Translations under genes and position numbers: made by a program
The notes under the pieces: model-generated
Told to the model about the DNA's origin: nothing
Seen by the model: the letters and a program-made list of their open reading frames with translations, nothing else
Databases searched by the model: none
In this document: piece by piece, positions 34,991 through 44,432 of the stretch
Layout of the letters: every line of letters begins with the position of its first letter
Numbering within the stretch: the first letter of the stretch is position 1
Origin: Martelella endophytica
GTDB taxonomy: Bacteria; Pseudomonadota; Alphaproteobacteria; Rhizobiales; Rhizobiaceae
Assembly: GCF_000960975.1 (NCBI RefSeq)
Contig: NZ_CP010803.1
Span: 4,681,818 to 4,745,817 of the forward strand
Direction: 5' to 3'
Length of the DNA: 64,000 bases

Positions 34991-37102
34991 ATGACATCTC
35001 ACCATGCCTCTTTATTTTCGGGCAGGTCCGAACGGATTGCCGGCCTTCTGGCGGCCGGCATATCGGCGCTGGCACTGACCGCAGGGGCGCATGCCTCTGA
35101 AATGACCGTCGTGCCCGAACAGCCGGACTTTCCGGCGCAAACCAAGATCACCTATGTCCCGCGCGATGCGATCGAGGAATTCAAATCGCTGCCATCCTAT
35201 TCCGAGCCGGAATGGGTGACGGAGAAGTTCGTCGACACCGGCGAGCTGCCGCCGCTTGAAGAGCGCCTGCCGAAGGAGCCTCTGGTGTTCAAGACCGGCA
35301 ACATGCCGGATGGCATCGGCGTCTATGGTGGCACGCTTCGGCATGTGATCGGCGGCCGTCCCGAGGGCTGGAACTATCCGGCCGGCCAGACCCAGGGCTG
35401 GGGCGGCATCGATATCGGCCTCTTCGAGTGCCTGACCCGCACGGCCCCGCTCTACCAGGTCGAGGCCGACGACATGGAGCCGCTGCCGAACCTTGCCAAA
35501 AGCTGGGAGTGGTCGGAGGATGGCCACACGCTGACCATGCACCTGATCGAGGGCGCCAAATGGTCCGATGGCGTGCCGTTTACATCCGAGGACGTGATGT
35601 TCATGTGGGAAGACAATATCGTCGATCCCAACATCACGCCGCTGAACGGCGCCAGCAAGGAGACCTTCGGTTCGGATACCTCCCTGAAGGCGATCGACGA
35701 CTACACCGTCGAGTGGACCTTCGCGGAAGCCTTTCCGCGTCAGTACCTGTTCAACATGGCCTACGGCAATTTCTGCCCCGGCCCCGCGCATATCCTGAAG
35801 ACCAAGCATCCGAAATATGCCGACACCACCTATGAGCAGTACAAGAACGCCTTCCCGCCGGAAATGATGAACTGGCCGGTGATGGGCGCCTGGGTGCCGG
35901 TCGAGTACCGGCCGGACGACATCATCGTCATGCGCCGCAACCCCTATTACTGGAAGGTCGACGAAGAAGGCCACCAGCTGCCCTATATCGACGAGCTGCA
36001 ATACAAGCTTTCGACCTGGGCCGACCGCGACGTGCAGACGATTGCCGGCTCCGCCGACTTCTCCAACCTCGAACAGCCGGAAAACTTCGTCGTGGCGCTC
36101 CGGCGCTCCGCCGAGGAGACGGCCCCTGCCCGCCTTGCCTTCGGCCCACGCCTGATCGGTTACAACATGCGGCTGAACCTCTCCGGCAACGGCTGGGGCG
36201 ATCCGGACGAACGCGCGCAGGCGGTCAGGGAACTCAACCGCAACCCGGACTTCCGCAAGGCCGTGACCATGGCGCTCGACCGGCAGGCGATCGGCGATTC
36301 CCTGGTGCGCGGCCCGTTCACCGCGATCTATCCCGGCGGCCTTGCCTCCGGCACCAGCTTCTATGATCGGGAATCGACCTACTACTATCCCTATGACCCG
36401 GACGGCGCCAAGGAACTGCTGAAGTCGATCGGGCTCGAGGACACCGACGGCAACGGCTTCGTCAACTGGCCGGCTGACACGCTCGGCGGCGAGGATGTCG
36501 ACATCGTCCTGCTCGTCGGCTCCAACTACACGACCGACATGAACCTGTCGGAGGCCGTCATCGGCCAGCTGCAGCAGGTCGGCCTCCGGGTGATCCAGAA
36601 TGCTGTCGAGAACAATCAGCACGATGCCATGCGCTATGCGGGCGATTTCGACTGGATGATCATGCGCAACCCGCCGGCGCTCGCCTCCGTCGTGCAGGGC
36701 ACGACCAGCCTTGCGCCCGTCGGCCCGCGCACCAGCGATCATCACCGCGCCGGACCGGATGGCACGCTCGATCTGCTGCCCTATGAGGAGCAGATGATCG
36801 ACATCGTCGACCAGTTCATCGCGACCGATGACAATGCCGAGCGCACCGAGCTGATGAAACAGTATCAGACGGTTGCAACCCAGAATGTCGACACGATCGG
36901 CCTTACCGAATATCCGGGCGCGCTGATCATCAACAAGCGCTTCGACAATGTTGCGGCGGGCGCCCCGATCTTCATGTTCAACTGGGCGGAAGACGCGGTG
37001 ATCCGCGAGCGCATGTTCGTGCCGGCGGATGACCAGCAGAACCATGAGCTGCATCCCGAGACGCTTCCCGGCGAGCCGGGCGGCGACGGTCCCACCGGCT
37101 GA
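34991..37102 (+). CDS. agpA: periplasmic binding protein, SBP_bac_5 type, AgpA-like
   Basis: 703 residues, larger than usual peptide-binding proteins (about 500-540) but similar in size to AgpA, the alpha-galactoside-binding protein of Sinorhizobium. The signal peptide is ERIAGLLAAGISALALTAGA plus HAS-EM. Domain motifs include GGTLRHVIGGRPEGWN, LAKSWEWSEDGHTLTMHLIEGAKWSDGVPF and FRKAVTMALDRQAIGDSLV. It is a sugar-binding member of a peptide-binding family; the assignment rests on length and the adjacent melA. GAGGGAGGAAGAC is the ribosome site. Confidence 0.8.
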   Translation: MTSHHASLFSGRSERIAGLLAAGISALALTAGAHASEMTVVPEQPDFPAQTKITYVPRDAIEEFKSLPSYSEPEWVTEKFVDTGELPPLEERLPKEPLVFKTGNMPDGIGVYGGTLRHVIGGRPEGWNYPAGQTQGWGGIDIGLFECLTRTAPLYQVEADDMEPLPNLAKSWEWSEDGHTLTMHLIEGAKWSDGVPFTSEDVMFMWEDNIVDPNITPLNGASKETFGSDTSLKAIDDYTVEWTFAEAFPRQYLFNMAYGNFCPGPAHILKTKHPKYADTTYEQYKNAFPPEMMNWPVMGAWVPVEYRPDDIIVMRRNPYYWKVDEEGHQLPYIDELQYKLSTWADRDVQTIAGSADFSNLEQPENFVVALRRSAEETAPARLAFGPRLIGYNMRLNLSGNGWGDPDERAQAVRELNRNPDFRKAVTMALDRQAIGDSLVRGPFTAIYPGGLASGTSFYDRESTYYYPYDPDGAKELLKSIGLEDTDGNGFVNWPADTLGGEDVDIVLLVGSNYTTDMNLSEAVIGQLQQVGLRVIQNAVENNQHDAMRYAGDFDWMIMRNPPALASVVQGTTSLAPVGPRTSDHHRAGPDGTLDLLPYEEQMIDIVDQFIATDDNAERTELMKQYQTVATQNVDTIGLTEYPGALIINKRFDNVAAGAPIFMFNWAEDAVIRERMFVPADDQQNHELHPETLPGEPGGDGPTG

Positions 37103-37159
37103 TCGCCGGACACACTCAGGCGTCGCGACGGCCTTCGGGCCGCCGCCAACCAGTCAAAG

Positions 37160-37189
37160 CCGGAGCGGAGGCATCCTCCCGCTCCGGCA
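37160..37189 (+). other. hairpin between binding-protein and permease genes
   Basis: GCCGGAGCGG and CCGCTCCGGC form a 10-base stem ending about 15 bases before the permease ATG. It has no T-run; it may protect the upstream transcript end or dampen permease expression. Confidence 0.45.
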
Positions 37190-37204
37190 CACAAGGGACG
37201 CAAG

Positions 37205-38218
37205 ATGATACGGTTTCTCATTGCGCGGATAATGTCGGGTATCGTGCTGATCTTCCTGCTCAGCATTGTCACCTTCGCGATCATCCAGGCACCGCCGGGT
37301 GACTACAGCGACTATATCCGCTCGCAGGCCATCAACCAGGGCGGCGCATCCTACGAGCAGGCGGAAGCGCAGGCGCAGGCCTATCGCAAATCGCATGGCC
37401 TCGACGATCCGATGCCGGTCCAGTATTTCAACTGGGTCAGCGGCATCATCCTCCACGGTGATTTCGGCCAGAGCCTCTACTACAACAAGCCGGTCGGCAC
37501 GGTGGTCGCGGAGAGGCTGCCGCGCACGCTGGCGCTGGCGCTTGTCTGCCACATCCTCGCCTCCATCCTCGGCATCAGTTTCGGCATCCTGGCGGCGACG
37601 CGGCAATATTCCTGGGTGGATACGCTGCTCTCCGGCGTGTCCTTCCTCGGGATGACCGTGCCGCGCTTCCTGATGGCGCTGATCATCGTCTACATCCTCG
37701 TCTTCCACTTCGAGGTTTCGGAGGTCGGCAGTTTCTTCTCGCCGCAATATGGCGGCGCGCCCTGGTCCTGGGCGAAGTTCGTCAATCTCATCCAGCATGT
37801 CTGGCCGGTGATCGCGATCGCCACCTTCGGCGGGCTCGCCTACAACATGCGGGTGATGCGCGGAAACCTGCTCGACACACTCAACATGCAATACGTCGAA
37901 ACCGCCCGCGCCAAGGGGCTCAGCGAACGCCGGGTGATCATGCGCCATGCCGTGCCCAACGCGCTGCATCCGCTGATCATGTACCAGGGCGTGGTGCTTC
38001 CCTACATGCTGACCGGCGAAATCGAGACCGCGATCATCTTCGCGCTGCCGACCGTCGGCCCGGCCATCGTCGGCTCGATGCAGGTCGGCGACGTCTACGT
38101 GACGGCAACCTTCATGCTGCTGCTTTCGGCCATGCTGATCATCGGCAACATCATCGCCGACCTGCTTCTGGCCGCCCTTGATCCGCGCGTCCGGCAGGCG
38201 GGAGGGGCTGCAGTATGA
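37205..38218 (+). CDS. ABC importer permease, DppB type (alpha-galactoside locus)
   Basis: 337 residues. The N-terminal segment FLIARIMSGIVLIFLLSIVTFAIIQ is followed by PPGDYSDYIRSQAINQGG, a longer periplasmic entry than in DppB. The EAA loop is QYVETARAKGLSERRVIMRHAVPNA, and it ends LLLAALDPRVRQAG. It overlaps the next permease by four bases. With the neighbours it transports the ligand of the AgpA-like protein. Confidence 0.92.
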   Translation: MIRFLIARIMSGIVLIFLLSIVTFAIIQAPPGDYSDYIRSQAINQGGASYEQAEAQAQAYRKSHGLDDPMPVQYFNWVSGIILHGDFGQSLYYNKPVGTVVAERLPRTLALALVCHILASILGISFGILAATRQYSWVDTLLSGVSFLGMTVPRFLMALIIVYILVFHFEVSEVGSFFSPQYGGAPWSWAKFVNLIQHVWPVIAIATFGGLAYNMRVMRGNLLDTLNMQYVETARAKGLSERRVIMRHAVPNALHPLIMYQGVVLPYMLTGEIETAIIFALPTVGPAIVGSMQVGDVYVTATFMLLLSAMLIIGNIIADLLLAALDPRVRQAGGAAV

Positions 38219-39336
38219 CCAACATTCTCGAAACCGTTGACACCGTCAAGGAACCCGAGGTCAGCAAGAACGAGACCTATCTGGCGCTCGTCTGGCGCCG
38301 GTTGAAGCGCTCGCTGAGTGGCATGATCGGCCTCTATTTGGTGATCTTCCTGCTGCTCGTCGCCGTCTTCGCCGATTTCCTGTCGCCCGCCGATCCGCGG
38401 GTGACCGGGCAGGCCTATCTGCCCCCACAGGCGATCTCGGTGACCGATCAGGACGGCAATTTCGTGTTTCCGCCGCGGGTCTATCCGCAGGGCGATACCG
38501 GCGAGCTCGACCCGATCACCTTCCAGCCGATCGTCGGCCTCGACTACGACAATCCGCAGATCATCGGCCTGTTCGTGAAGGGCTCGACCCACAAGCTTCT
38601 CGGGCTGATCCCGACCGACCGGCATCTGATCGGCGCGACGGACGGCACGGTGATCAACTTCCTCGGCACCGACAAGCTTGGCCGCGACGTGCTGTCGCGC
38701 ATCCTTTACGGATCGCGCATATCGCTGATGATCGCCCTCGTCGTGGTCTCGATCATCACCGTTATCGGCACCTCGGTCGGCATGATCTCCGGCTATATGG
38801 GCGGCGCGATCGACACCTGGCTGCAACGCTTCGTCGAGCTGGTACTCGCCTTCCCGCAATTGCCGCTCTACCTGGCGCTTGCGACCCTCATTCCCGTCAC
38901 CGCCTCGACCAAGCTGTTCCTCGGCTTCGTCATCATCGTCATGTCGGCGCTCGGCTGGGCGCAGATGTCGCGCGAGGTGCGCGGCAAGACGCTGGGTCTC
39001 GTGAAGATGGACTATGTGCGCGCGGCCGTTGCCGTCGGTGCCACCGACAAGCGCATCATCTTCCGCCATATCCTGCCCAACGTGATGAGCCACGTGATCG
39101 TTGCCGTCACGCTGGCGATCCCGACCGTCGTGCTGCTCGAGGCCTTTCTCGGCTTCCTCGGCTTTGCGGTGAAGCCGCCGATGATCTCCTGGGGGCTGAT
39201 GCTGCGCGACACCTCCAACTATTCCGTCATCGGCGAATATCCCTGGCTGATGTCGCCCGTTGCCTTCGTGCTGCTCACCGTCTTCGCCTTCAACGCTTTC
39301 GGCGACGGCCTGCGCGACGCTATAGACCCCTATTGA
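38215..39336 (+). CDS. ABC importer permease, DppC type (alpha-galactoside locus)
   Basis: 373 residues, about 80 more than the usual DppC. The extra part is a periplasmic insert after the first membrane segment (LIGLYLVIFLLLVAVFADFLSPADP, then about residues 65-150), which is common in permeases that partner AgpA-like binding proteins. The core begins FLGTDKLGRDVLSRILYGSRISL, and the EAA loop is DYVRAAVAVGATDKRIIFRHILPN. It ends 13 bases before the ATPase gene. Confidence 0.92.
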   Translation: MTNILETVDTVKEPEVSKNETYLALVWRRLKRSLSGMIGLYLVIFLLLVAVFADFLSPADPRVTGQAYLPPQAISVTDQDGNFVFPPRVYPQGDTGELDPITFQPIVGLDYDNPQIIGLFVKGSTHKLLGLIPTDRHLIGATDGTVINFLGTDKLGRDVLSRILYGSRISLMIALVVVSIITVIGTSVGMISGYMGGAIDTWLQRFVELVLAFPQLPLYLALATLIPVTASTKLFLGFVIIVMSALGWAQMSREVRGKTLGLVKMDYVRAAVAVGATDKRIIFRHILPNVMSHVIVAVTLAIPTVVLLEAFLGFLGFAVKPPMISWGLMLRDTSNYSVIGEYPWLMSPVAFVLLTVFAFNAFGDGLRDAIDPY

Positions 39337-39349
39337 GGAGACGCACTCC

Positions 39350-41014
39350 ATGTCCGAGGACATCGAACTGAGAACCGCGCCCCCGGAGCGTCGCGATGCT
39401 AAAACCGGCGATCCGATCATCGACGCCCGCAATGTCGCGGTCGACATCGCCGTCGAGGATGGCGTGGTGAATGCCGTCCGCGATGTGTCCTTCCAGCTCT
39501 ATCGCGGCGAGACCATCGCCATCGTCGGGGAAAGCGGCTCCGGCAAATCCGTCACCGCGCGCACCGTAATGGGACTGTTGCCGAAGCGGGCGACGGTCGG
39601 CAAGGATGCGACCATCACCTATGACGGCGAGGATGTGCTGAAATTCTCCGACAAAAGGCGTCGGATGATGCGCGGCGCGCGCATCTCGATGATTTTCCAG
39701 GAGCCGATGAGCTCGCTGAACCCGGTCTACACCATCGGCACCCAGATCATCGAGGCGATCCAGACCCACCGGCGGATGAGCCGCAGACAGGCCGAGAAGG
39801 AGACGATCGAACTGCTGCGGCAGGTCCATATCCCCGAACCCGAGGCACGGCTCCGGCAGTATCCGCACCAGCTCTCCGGCGGCCAGCGCCAGCGCGTGAT
39901 GATCGCCATGGCGCTCGCCAACAAGCCGGACGTGCTGATCGCCGACGAACCGACCACCGCGCTCGACGTGACGGTGCAGGCGCAGATCCTGTCGCTGATC
40001 CGCGAGCTTCAGACCGAGCTCGGCATGGCAGTGATCCTGATCACCCACGACCTGACCGTGGTGCGCCACTTCTCCGACTATGTTTACGTGATGAGCGAGG
40101 GCGTGGTGCGCGAGCACAACGCCACCGAGGCGCTGTTCGAAAACCCGGAACACGCCTACACCCAGAAGCTTCTCGCCTCCGAACCCTCCGGCCACGCCAA
40201 TCCGATGCCGGAAGGTTCGGCGCCGATCCTGGAAGGCAAGGACGTGAAGGTTGCCTTCACGCTCCGCTCCGGTGGCTTCATGAAGGCCACCTACAGCGAG
40301 CTCGTCGCCGTCGACAGCCTCTCGATCCGTCTGCACAAGCAGGAAACGCTCGGCATCGTCGGCGAGAGCGGCTCCGGCAAGACCACCTTTGGCCAGGCGC
40401 TGATCCGGCTGATCGACGCCGATGGCGGTGCGGTGCTGTTCGATGACAGAAACATCGAGGAAATGAGCCGCGAGCAGCTCCGGCCGCTGAGATCGCGCAT
40501 GCAGGTGGTGTTCCAGGACCCGTTCTCGTCGCTGAACCCGCGCATGACCGTCGGCCAGATCATCGAGGAAGGGCTGATCGTCAACGGCATCGGGAAGACA
40601 GCGAAGGAGCGGGATGAACGGGTGCGCGACGCCCTCGTCAGTTCGGGCCTACCCGGCAGCATCACCGCCCGCTTCCCGCACGAATTCTCCGGCGGCCAGC
40701 GCCAACGGATCGCGATTGCCCGCGCCATCGCGCTGGAGCCGGAGTTCATCCTGCTCGATGAACCGACCTCTGCGCTCGACCTGTCGGTGCAGGCGCAGAT
40801 CATCGATCTGTTGCGCCGGCTGCAGAGCGAGCGCGGCCTCAGCTACCTGTTCATCTCTCACGACCTGAAGGTGGTGCGCGCGCTCTGCCATCGCGTCTGC
40901 GTGATGCAGAGGGGAAAGATCGTGGAACAGGGGCCGGTGGAAGACGTGCTCGAAAACCCGCAGACCGAATATACCCAACGCCTGGTCAAGGCCGCATTCG
41001 AGGTTGCAGCCTGA
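39350..41014 (+). CDS. ABC importer double ATPase (DppD-DppF fusion)
   Basis: 554 residues with two full ATPase domains in one chain. The first has [35 protein letters not shown] and [11 protein letters not shown]; the second has [36 protein letters not shown] and [13 protein letters not shown]. Both have switch His (ITHDLT, ISHDLK). A linker of about 25 residues joins them. It energises the importer encoded by 34991-39336 and ends the operon. Confidence 0.93.
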   Translation: MSEDIELRTAPPERRDAKTGDPIIDARNVAVDIAVEDGVVNAVRDVSFQLYRGETIAIVGESGSGKSVTARTVMGLLPKRATVGKDATITYDGEDVLKFSDKRRRMMRGARISMIFQEPMSSLNPVYTIGTQIIEAIQTHRRMSRRQAEKETIELLRQVHIPEPEARLRQYPHQLSGGQRQRVMIAMALANKPDVLIADEPTTALDVTVQAQILSLIRELQTELGMAVILITHDLTVVRHFSDYVYVMSEGVVREHNATEALFENPEHAYTQKLLASEPSGHANPMPEGSAPILEGKDVKVAFTLRSGGFMKATYSELVAVDSLSIRLHKQETLGIVGESGSGKTTFGQALIRLIDADGGAVLFDDRNIEEMSREQLRPLRSRMQVVFQDPFSSLNPRMTVGQIIEEGLIVNGIGKTAKERDERVRDALVSSGLPGSITARFPHEFSGGQRQRIAIARAIALEPEFILLDEPTSALDLSVQAQIIDLLRRLQSERGLSYLFISHDLKVVRALCHRVCVMQRGKIVEQGPVEDVLENPQTEYTQRLVKAAFEVAA

Positions 41015-41044
41015 GACCGGTCGCGGGGCGGCCGGTTCCACAAT

Positions 41045-41062
41045 CTGTTACACACTGAAAAC
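41045..41062 (+). promoter_or_regulatory. candidate response-regulator site 1
   Basis: CTGTTACA-CA-CTGAAAAC: two half-sites with a 10-base period, 95 bases before the SH3-type gene at 41157. It matches in order and spacing sites 2 (42313-42330, opposite strand) and 3 (44433-44450). Confidence 0.55.
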
Positions 41063-41110
41063 TTTCCGCAATAGCAGCATCAACAAGTGCCTCTAGCCTC
41101 ACAACGGAAA

Positions 41111-41130
41111 GGCCCGACGATTGTCGGGCC
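41111..41130 (+). other. leader hairpin before the SH3-type gene
   Basis: GGCCCGAC-GATT-GTCGGGCC is a perfect 8-base stem ending 26 bases before the ATG and 10 bases before the ribosome site. It may affect translation or transcript stability. Confidence 0.4.
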
Positions 41131-41156
41131 CGAGGTCAGAAGGAGAACACCTGGAC

Positions 41157-41864
41157 ATGCTGAAGCGATTGATGACACCTCTTGCCGTTGCGGCGGCCCT
41201 GAACGGAATGCAGCCGGCCGCCGCCGACGCGGCGACGATCGTGAACGCTGTGGCGACAGCGAACGTGAACCTGCGCGCCGGCCCCTCGACGGCCTATCCT
41301 GTCGTTACGGTCGTGCCGGCGGGCGGCAGCGTGGTCAACCATGGCTGCAATGCCTCCTACAGCTGGTGCGATGTCACATTCGCATCCTATCGGGGCTGGA
41401 TGTCGGCGCACTACATGCAGGTATTCTACCAGGGCAGCACCGTGGTGCTGACGCCCGCGGTGGCAGCAGCGGCCAGCGTTGCCGTGGTCACGTTCTCGCG
41501 CGCCTATTGGGACAGCTACTATCATGCCTATCCCTGGTATGGCCGATGGTCCTACTACGCCCCGCCACCACCGGCCTACGCCCCGCCACCACCCGGCCGC
41601 GTGACCTCGCACAGCGTTTACGGCGGATGCAACGGCGAAAGCTGCACCGTCAACCGTTCTACGACCGGGATCTATGGCGGCTCGACGGCGCAGACCCGAA
41701 CCTGCGCCGATGGGACATGCTCCTCGACCCGCAACACGACCGGCGCCTATGGCGGGACGGCGACGCGGACCCGAAGCTGCACCAATGTCGGCGATCCCGG
41801 CTGCACCACCACCCGGACCGGTCCCGCCGGCGGAACGCGCACACGGCATGTGGAGCGCTACTGA
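41157..41864 (+). CDS. exported bacterial SH3-domain protein with Cys/Thr repeats
   Basis: 235 residues from MLKRLMTPLAVAAALNGMQPAAADA (AAGGAG upstream), a signal peptide. Residues about 25-90 form an SH3_3-type domain (ATANVNLRAGPSTAYPVVTVVPAGGSV...SWCDVTFASYRGWMSAHYMQ), usually linked to cell-wall binding. A hydrophobic stretch and a Tyr/Pro-rich linker (YYAPPPPAYAPPPPG) lead to three repeats of about 25 residues with YGG....R.C..G.C...R.TTG. The repeats could form disulfides in the periplasm. Function is unknown; the shared promoter motif ties it to the two-component system. Confidence 0.8.
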   Translation: MLKRLMTPLAVAAALNGMQPAAADAATIVNAVATANVNLRAGPSTAYPVVTVVPAGGSVVNHGCNASYSWCDVTFASYRGWMSAHYMQVFYQGSTVVLTPAVAAAASVAVVTFSRAYWDSYYHAYPWYGRWSYYAPPPPAYAPPPPGRVTSHSVYGGCNGESCTVNRSTTGIYGGSTAQTRTCADGTCSSTRNTTGAYGGTATRTRSCTNVGDPGCTTTRTGPAGGTRTRHVERY

Positions 41865-41880
41865 GGTTCGCGCTGAAACC

Positions 41881-41909
41881 AGACCCGGCAGGATCGTCCT
41901 GCCGGGTCT
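41881..41909. terminator. long hairpin between convergent genes
   Basis: AGACCCGGCAGGA (41881-41893) and TCCTGCCGGGTCT (41897-41909) pair perfectly around TCG. It sits 16 bases after the SH3-type gene and before the end of the minus-strand gene, and can serve both strands. It lacks a T-run. Confidence 0.6.
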
Positions 41910-41974
41910 GTCGCATCAAGGTATCACAAGGCCGATGCCGGACAGGGCCTGCCCGGCATCGATCGTTGCCGTCG

Positions 41975-42229
41975 TTACGGATTGCGCTCGGCGCGCGCGG
42001 CAAGGATTGCATCCTGGCATGGCTTGCTGAAGTTTTCGAAGTTCTCCTGCACGCATTGCTGCATCGAGCCATCGCCGGGGCTGACCTTGCCGCATGTGGC
42101 CTGTATGTCGGCCTTGCAGGCGTTCTTCAGCGCCCTCAGCATCTGCCGGTCGGGCTGCTGGGCCGAAACAATCCCGGCGGTGAGAAGGACAAAGGAAACG
42201 CCGAAAGCAAATGTTTTTGCGAAAGTCAT
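41975..42229 (-). CDS. small exported Cys-rich (GLG1-repeat-like) protein
   Basis: 84 residues from MTFAKTFAFGVSFVLLTAGIVSA (ATG 42229, AAGGAG upstream), a signal peptide. The mature part is a single four-Cys unit, ACKADIQATCGKV...MQQCVQENFENFSKPCQDAI, similar to the Cys-rich repeat of eukaryotic GLG1 that also occurs in small secreted proteobacterial proteins. Two disulfides are likely. Its function is unknown. It diverges from the response regulator, and the direct repeat at 42313 lies in their shared gap. Confidence 0.8.
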   Translation of the reverse strand: MTFAKTFAFGVSFVLLTAGIVSAQQPDRQMLRALKNACKADIQATCGKVSPGDGSMQQCVQENFENFSKPCQDAILAARAERNP

Positions 42230-42312
42230 CGTAAGATACTCCTTGGGTGTTTTCGAAACGAAGCCACTCTTACCCTCCGCCTTTGCCCGCATGTTGCGAT
42301 CGGGCTGCGGTG

Positions 42313-42330
42313 TGTAACAGTTTGTAACAG
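42313..42330. promoter_or_regulatory. candidate response-regulator site 2
   Basis: TGTAACAG-TT-TGTAACAG: a perfect 8-base direct repeat with a 10-base period, as expected for an OmpR-family dimer. It lies between the divergent Cys-rich gene and the response regulator, so it could serve both and give autoregulation. Confidence 0.65.
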
Positions 42331-42369
42331 CTGCCGGAGTTCGCTTGCGCGACAAGGAGACAGGCGGCA

Positions 42370-43110
42370 ATGGTCGAGGCCATGGACAAGACAAGACTGC
42401 TGATCGTCGAGGACGACAACGATATCCGCGCACTGCTCGTCGAATTCCTGACGGCGGAAGACTACGCCGTCAGCACCCTGGCCAGCGGCCGGAATATCGA
42501 TGATGCGCTGAGAACCGAAGCCCCCGATCTCGTCATCCTCGACATCATGCTGCCGGGAGAGGACGGCTTCTCGATCTGCCGCCGCCTGCGCACGAAGAGC
42601 GATGTTCCCGTGCTGATGCTGACAGCCAAGCGCGACGACGTCGACCGTATCGTCGGGCTGGAAATCGGTGCGGACGACTATCTGGTGAAGCCGTTCAACC
42701 CGCGCGAACTGCTGGCGCGTATCCGCGCCATATTGCGCCGTACCGCCGACCACGTGCCGGATGGCGCTCCCGGCGAGCGCCATATCCTCAGTTTCAGCAA
42801 TATTCTCATCGATCTCGATGCCCGCTCCGTGCGGGACGCCGATGGCATGCAGATCGAATTGACCACAGCGGAATTCGATCTTCTGGCCTGCTTTGCGGAG
42901 CGGCCCCGACGGGTGCTGTCGCGCGATCAGCTGCTTGACTGGACCCGTGGCCGCACGCATGCCGATCCCTTTGATCGGACCATCGACGTGACCGTCTCGA
43001 GACTGCGCGCACGGCTCGCCCCTTACCTCCCCGAGGGGCTTGAACCGATCACGACCGTGCGCAACGCCGGCTATCTCTTCGCCCTCGATGTCCGGAAAAG
43101 CACGGCATGA
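42370..43110 (+). CDS. OmpR-family response regulator
   Basis: 246 residues from ATG 42370 (AAGGAG at 42354; an ATG four codons later is possible). The receiver domain has the acidic pair EDDN, phospho-acceptor Asp in LVILDIMLPGEDG, Thr in LMLTAKRDD with the conserved Lys, and VKPFNPRELLARI. The C-terminal winged helix contains ELTTAEFDLLACFAERPRRVLSRDQLLDWTRG. It overlaps the sensor kinase gene by four bases. Three copies of a direct-repeat motif around it are its likely targets. Confidence 0.95.
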   Translation: MVEAMDKTRLLIVEDDNDIRALLVEFLTAEDYAVSTLASGRNIDDALRTEAPDLVILDIMLPGEDGFSICRRLRTKSDVPVLMLTAKRDDVDRIVGLEIGADDYLVKPFNPRELLARIRAILRRTADHVPDGAPGERHILSFSNILIDLDARSVRDADGMQIELTTAEFDLLACFAERPRRVLSRDQLLDWTRGRTHADPFDRTIDVTVSRLRARLAPYLPEGLEPITTVRNAGYLFALDVRKSTA

Positions 43111-44426
43111 TGCGGCTCGGAATCCTTGCCCGCGTCGTGCTGATCCTCGGCCTCGCCTTCTTCGTCATCCAGTCGATCGCCTTCGGTGTCTACTACCTGA
43201 CACGCGACAGTCGGCCGGGCGAACTGATGACGCGGGCGCCAGATCGAATTGTCGCCCTGGTCGAGCTGTTCGACAACGCTCCACCCGATATGCGCGCGCC
43301 GGCACTGAACGCGATCAATGCGCCGGACCTGTCGGCACGGATCGTCTCCGGACTGGAGGAACGCGACGCCGAAGGGCGGCCAATGCCCCGCGCCGAAAAT
43401 CTGATTGCCAGCCGGTTTGAAGCAGCCGGACTTGATGACCGCGCCCTTCAGGTGTTCCTGGTTCCAACCGGCCTGCTCGGAAGCCGAGGCGCCGTGCAGG
43501 TCTATGCCGAGCTCGCCTCCGGCGAATTCCTGTCGCTGACGCTGAGCGACCGGATCACCGTGAGGCTGCTCGGCGTACCCGTCGGGTTTCTTTTCGGCCT
43601 GGCCGGCCTCATCGTCGCCGGAGCGGCGCTGTTCGCGATCGCCAAGCAGGTTCGTCCGCTGATCGACCTTGCCAACACGGTCGACGAAGTCGGCAGGCGC
43701 CAGACCGTCATTCCCCTGAAGGAAAGGGGAGCACGGGAAATCCGGCAACTCATTGCGGCGGTTAATGCCATGCAGCACCGGATCGACCAGTTGATCCGCG
43801 GCCGCACGCAGATGCTCGCGGCAATCTCGCACGACCTTGGTACCTATCTGACACGCCTTCGGCTGCGCGTCGAAATGCTACCGGCCGGTCCGGCGCGCGA
43901 AAGCGTCGTCGCCGACGTCGAGTCGATGCGGCTCCTGCTCGATGAGACGCTCGATTTTGCGCTGGCGGCAACATCGGTGATTGACGATGCGGGCTGCGAC
44001 CTCGCCACCGTGCTCGAAGGCTGGCAGAATGCCCCCGACAGTGCCGGCCGCCTGACGATCCGGCAGCCGAAGGCTACGGTGCATGTGGCCCTGTCGCAAA
44101 CGGCGATGGCGCGCGTCATCGGCAATCTCATCGCCAATGCGCTGCGCTATGCGGACAGCGCCGAAGTGACCATCGAACGCGCCGGCGCGGAAGCGGTGAT
44201 CCACGTGCGCGACAATGGCCCGGGCATTCCGGCCGATGCGCGGGAACGCGTTTTCGAGCCTTTCTACAGGCTGGAGAACTCGCGCAATCGCGAATCCGGC
44301 GGCACAGGGCTGGGTCTCACCATCGTCAAGCAAATTATCGAAGCCGGCAATGGCACGATCGCGCTCGATGACGCCGCCGGCGGCGGGCTATGGGTTACGG
44401 TCACCGTTCCTGCGCTGAAACGATGA
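43107..44426 (+). CDS. membrane sensor histidine kinase with variant H-box
   Basis: 439 residues. Membrane helix one (LARVVLILGLAFFVIQSIAFGVYYL), a periplasmic sensor of about 120 residues, and helix two (VPVGFLFGLAGLIVAGAALFAIA) are followed by a HAMP domain. The H-box is AAISHDLGTYLTRLRLRVE: His is present, but the usual HDLRTPLTR reads HDLGTYLTR, so the conserved Arg and Pro are lost. N-box NLIANALRYA, G1 DNGPGIP, F-box FEPFYR and G2 GGTGLGLTI are intact. It belongs to the EnvZ-like class. Confidence 0.93.
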   Translation: MMRLGILARVVLILGLAFFVIQSIAFGVYYLTRDSRPGELMTRAPDRIVALVELFDNAPPDMRAPALNAINAPDLSARIVSGLEERDAEGRPMPRAENLIASRFEAAGLDDRALQVFLVPTGLLGSRGAVQVYAELASGEFLSLTLSDRITVRLLGVPVGFLFGLAGLIVAGAALFAIAKQVRPLIDLANTVDEVGRRQTVIPLKERGAREIRQLIAAVNAMQHRIDQLIRGRTQMLAAISHDLGTYLTRLRLRVEMLPAGPARESVVADVESMRLLLDETLDFALAATSVIDDAGCDLATVLEGWQNAPDSAGRLTIRQPKATVHVALSQTAMARVIGNLIANALRYADSAEVTIERAGAEAVIHVRDNGPGIPADARERVFEPFYRLENSRNRESGGTGLGLTIVKQIIEAGNGTIALDDAAGGGLWVTVTVPALKR

Positions 44427-44432
44427 AAACAT

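Noticed and set aside
35012..37054. Minus-strand open frame of about 680 codons
   Set aside because: It is antisense to the AgpA-like gene and reads as shadow.
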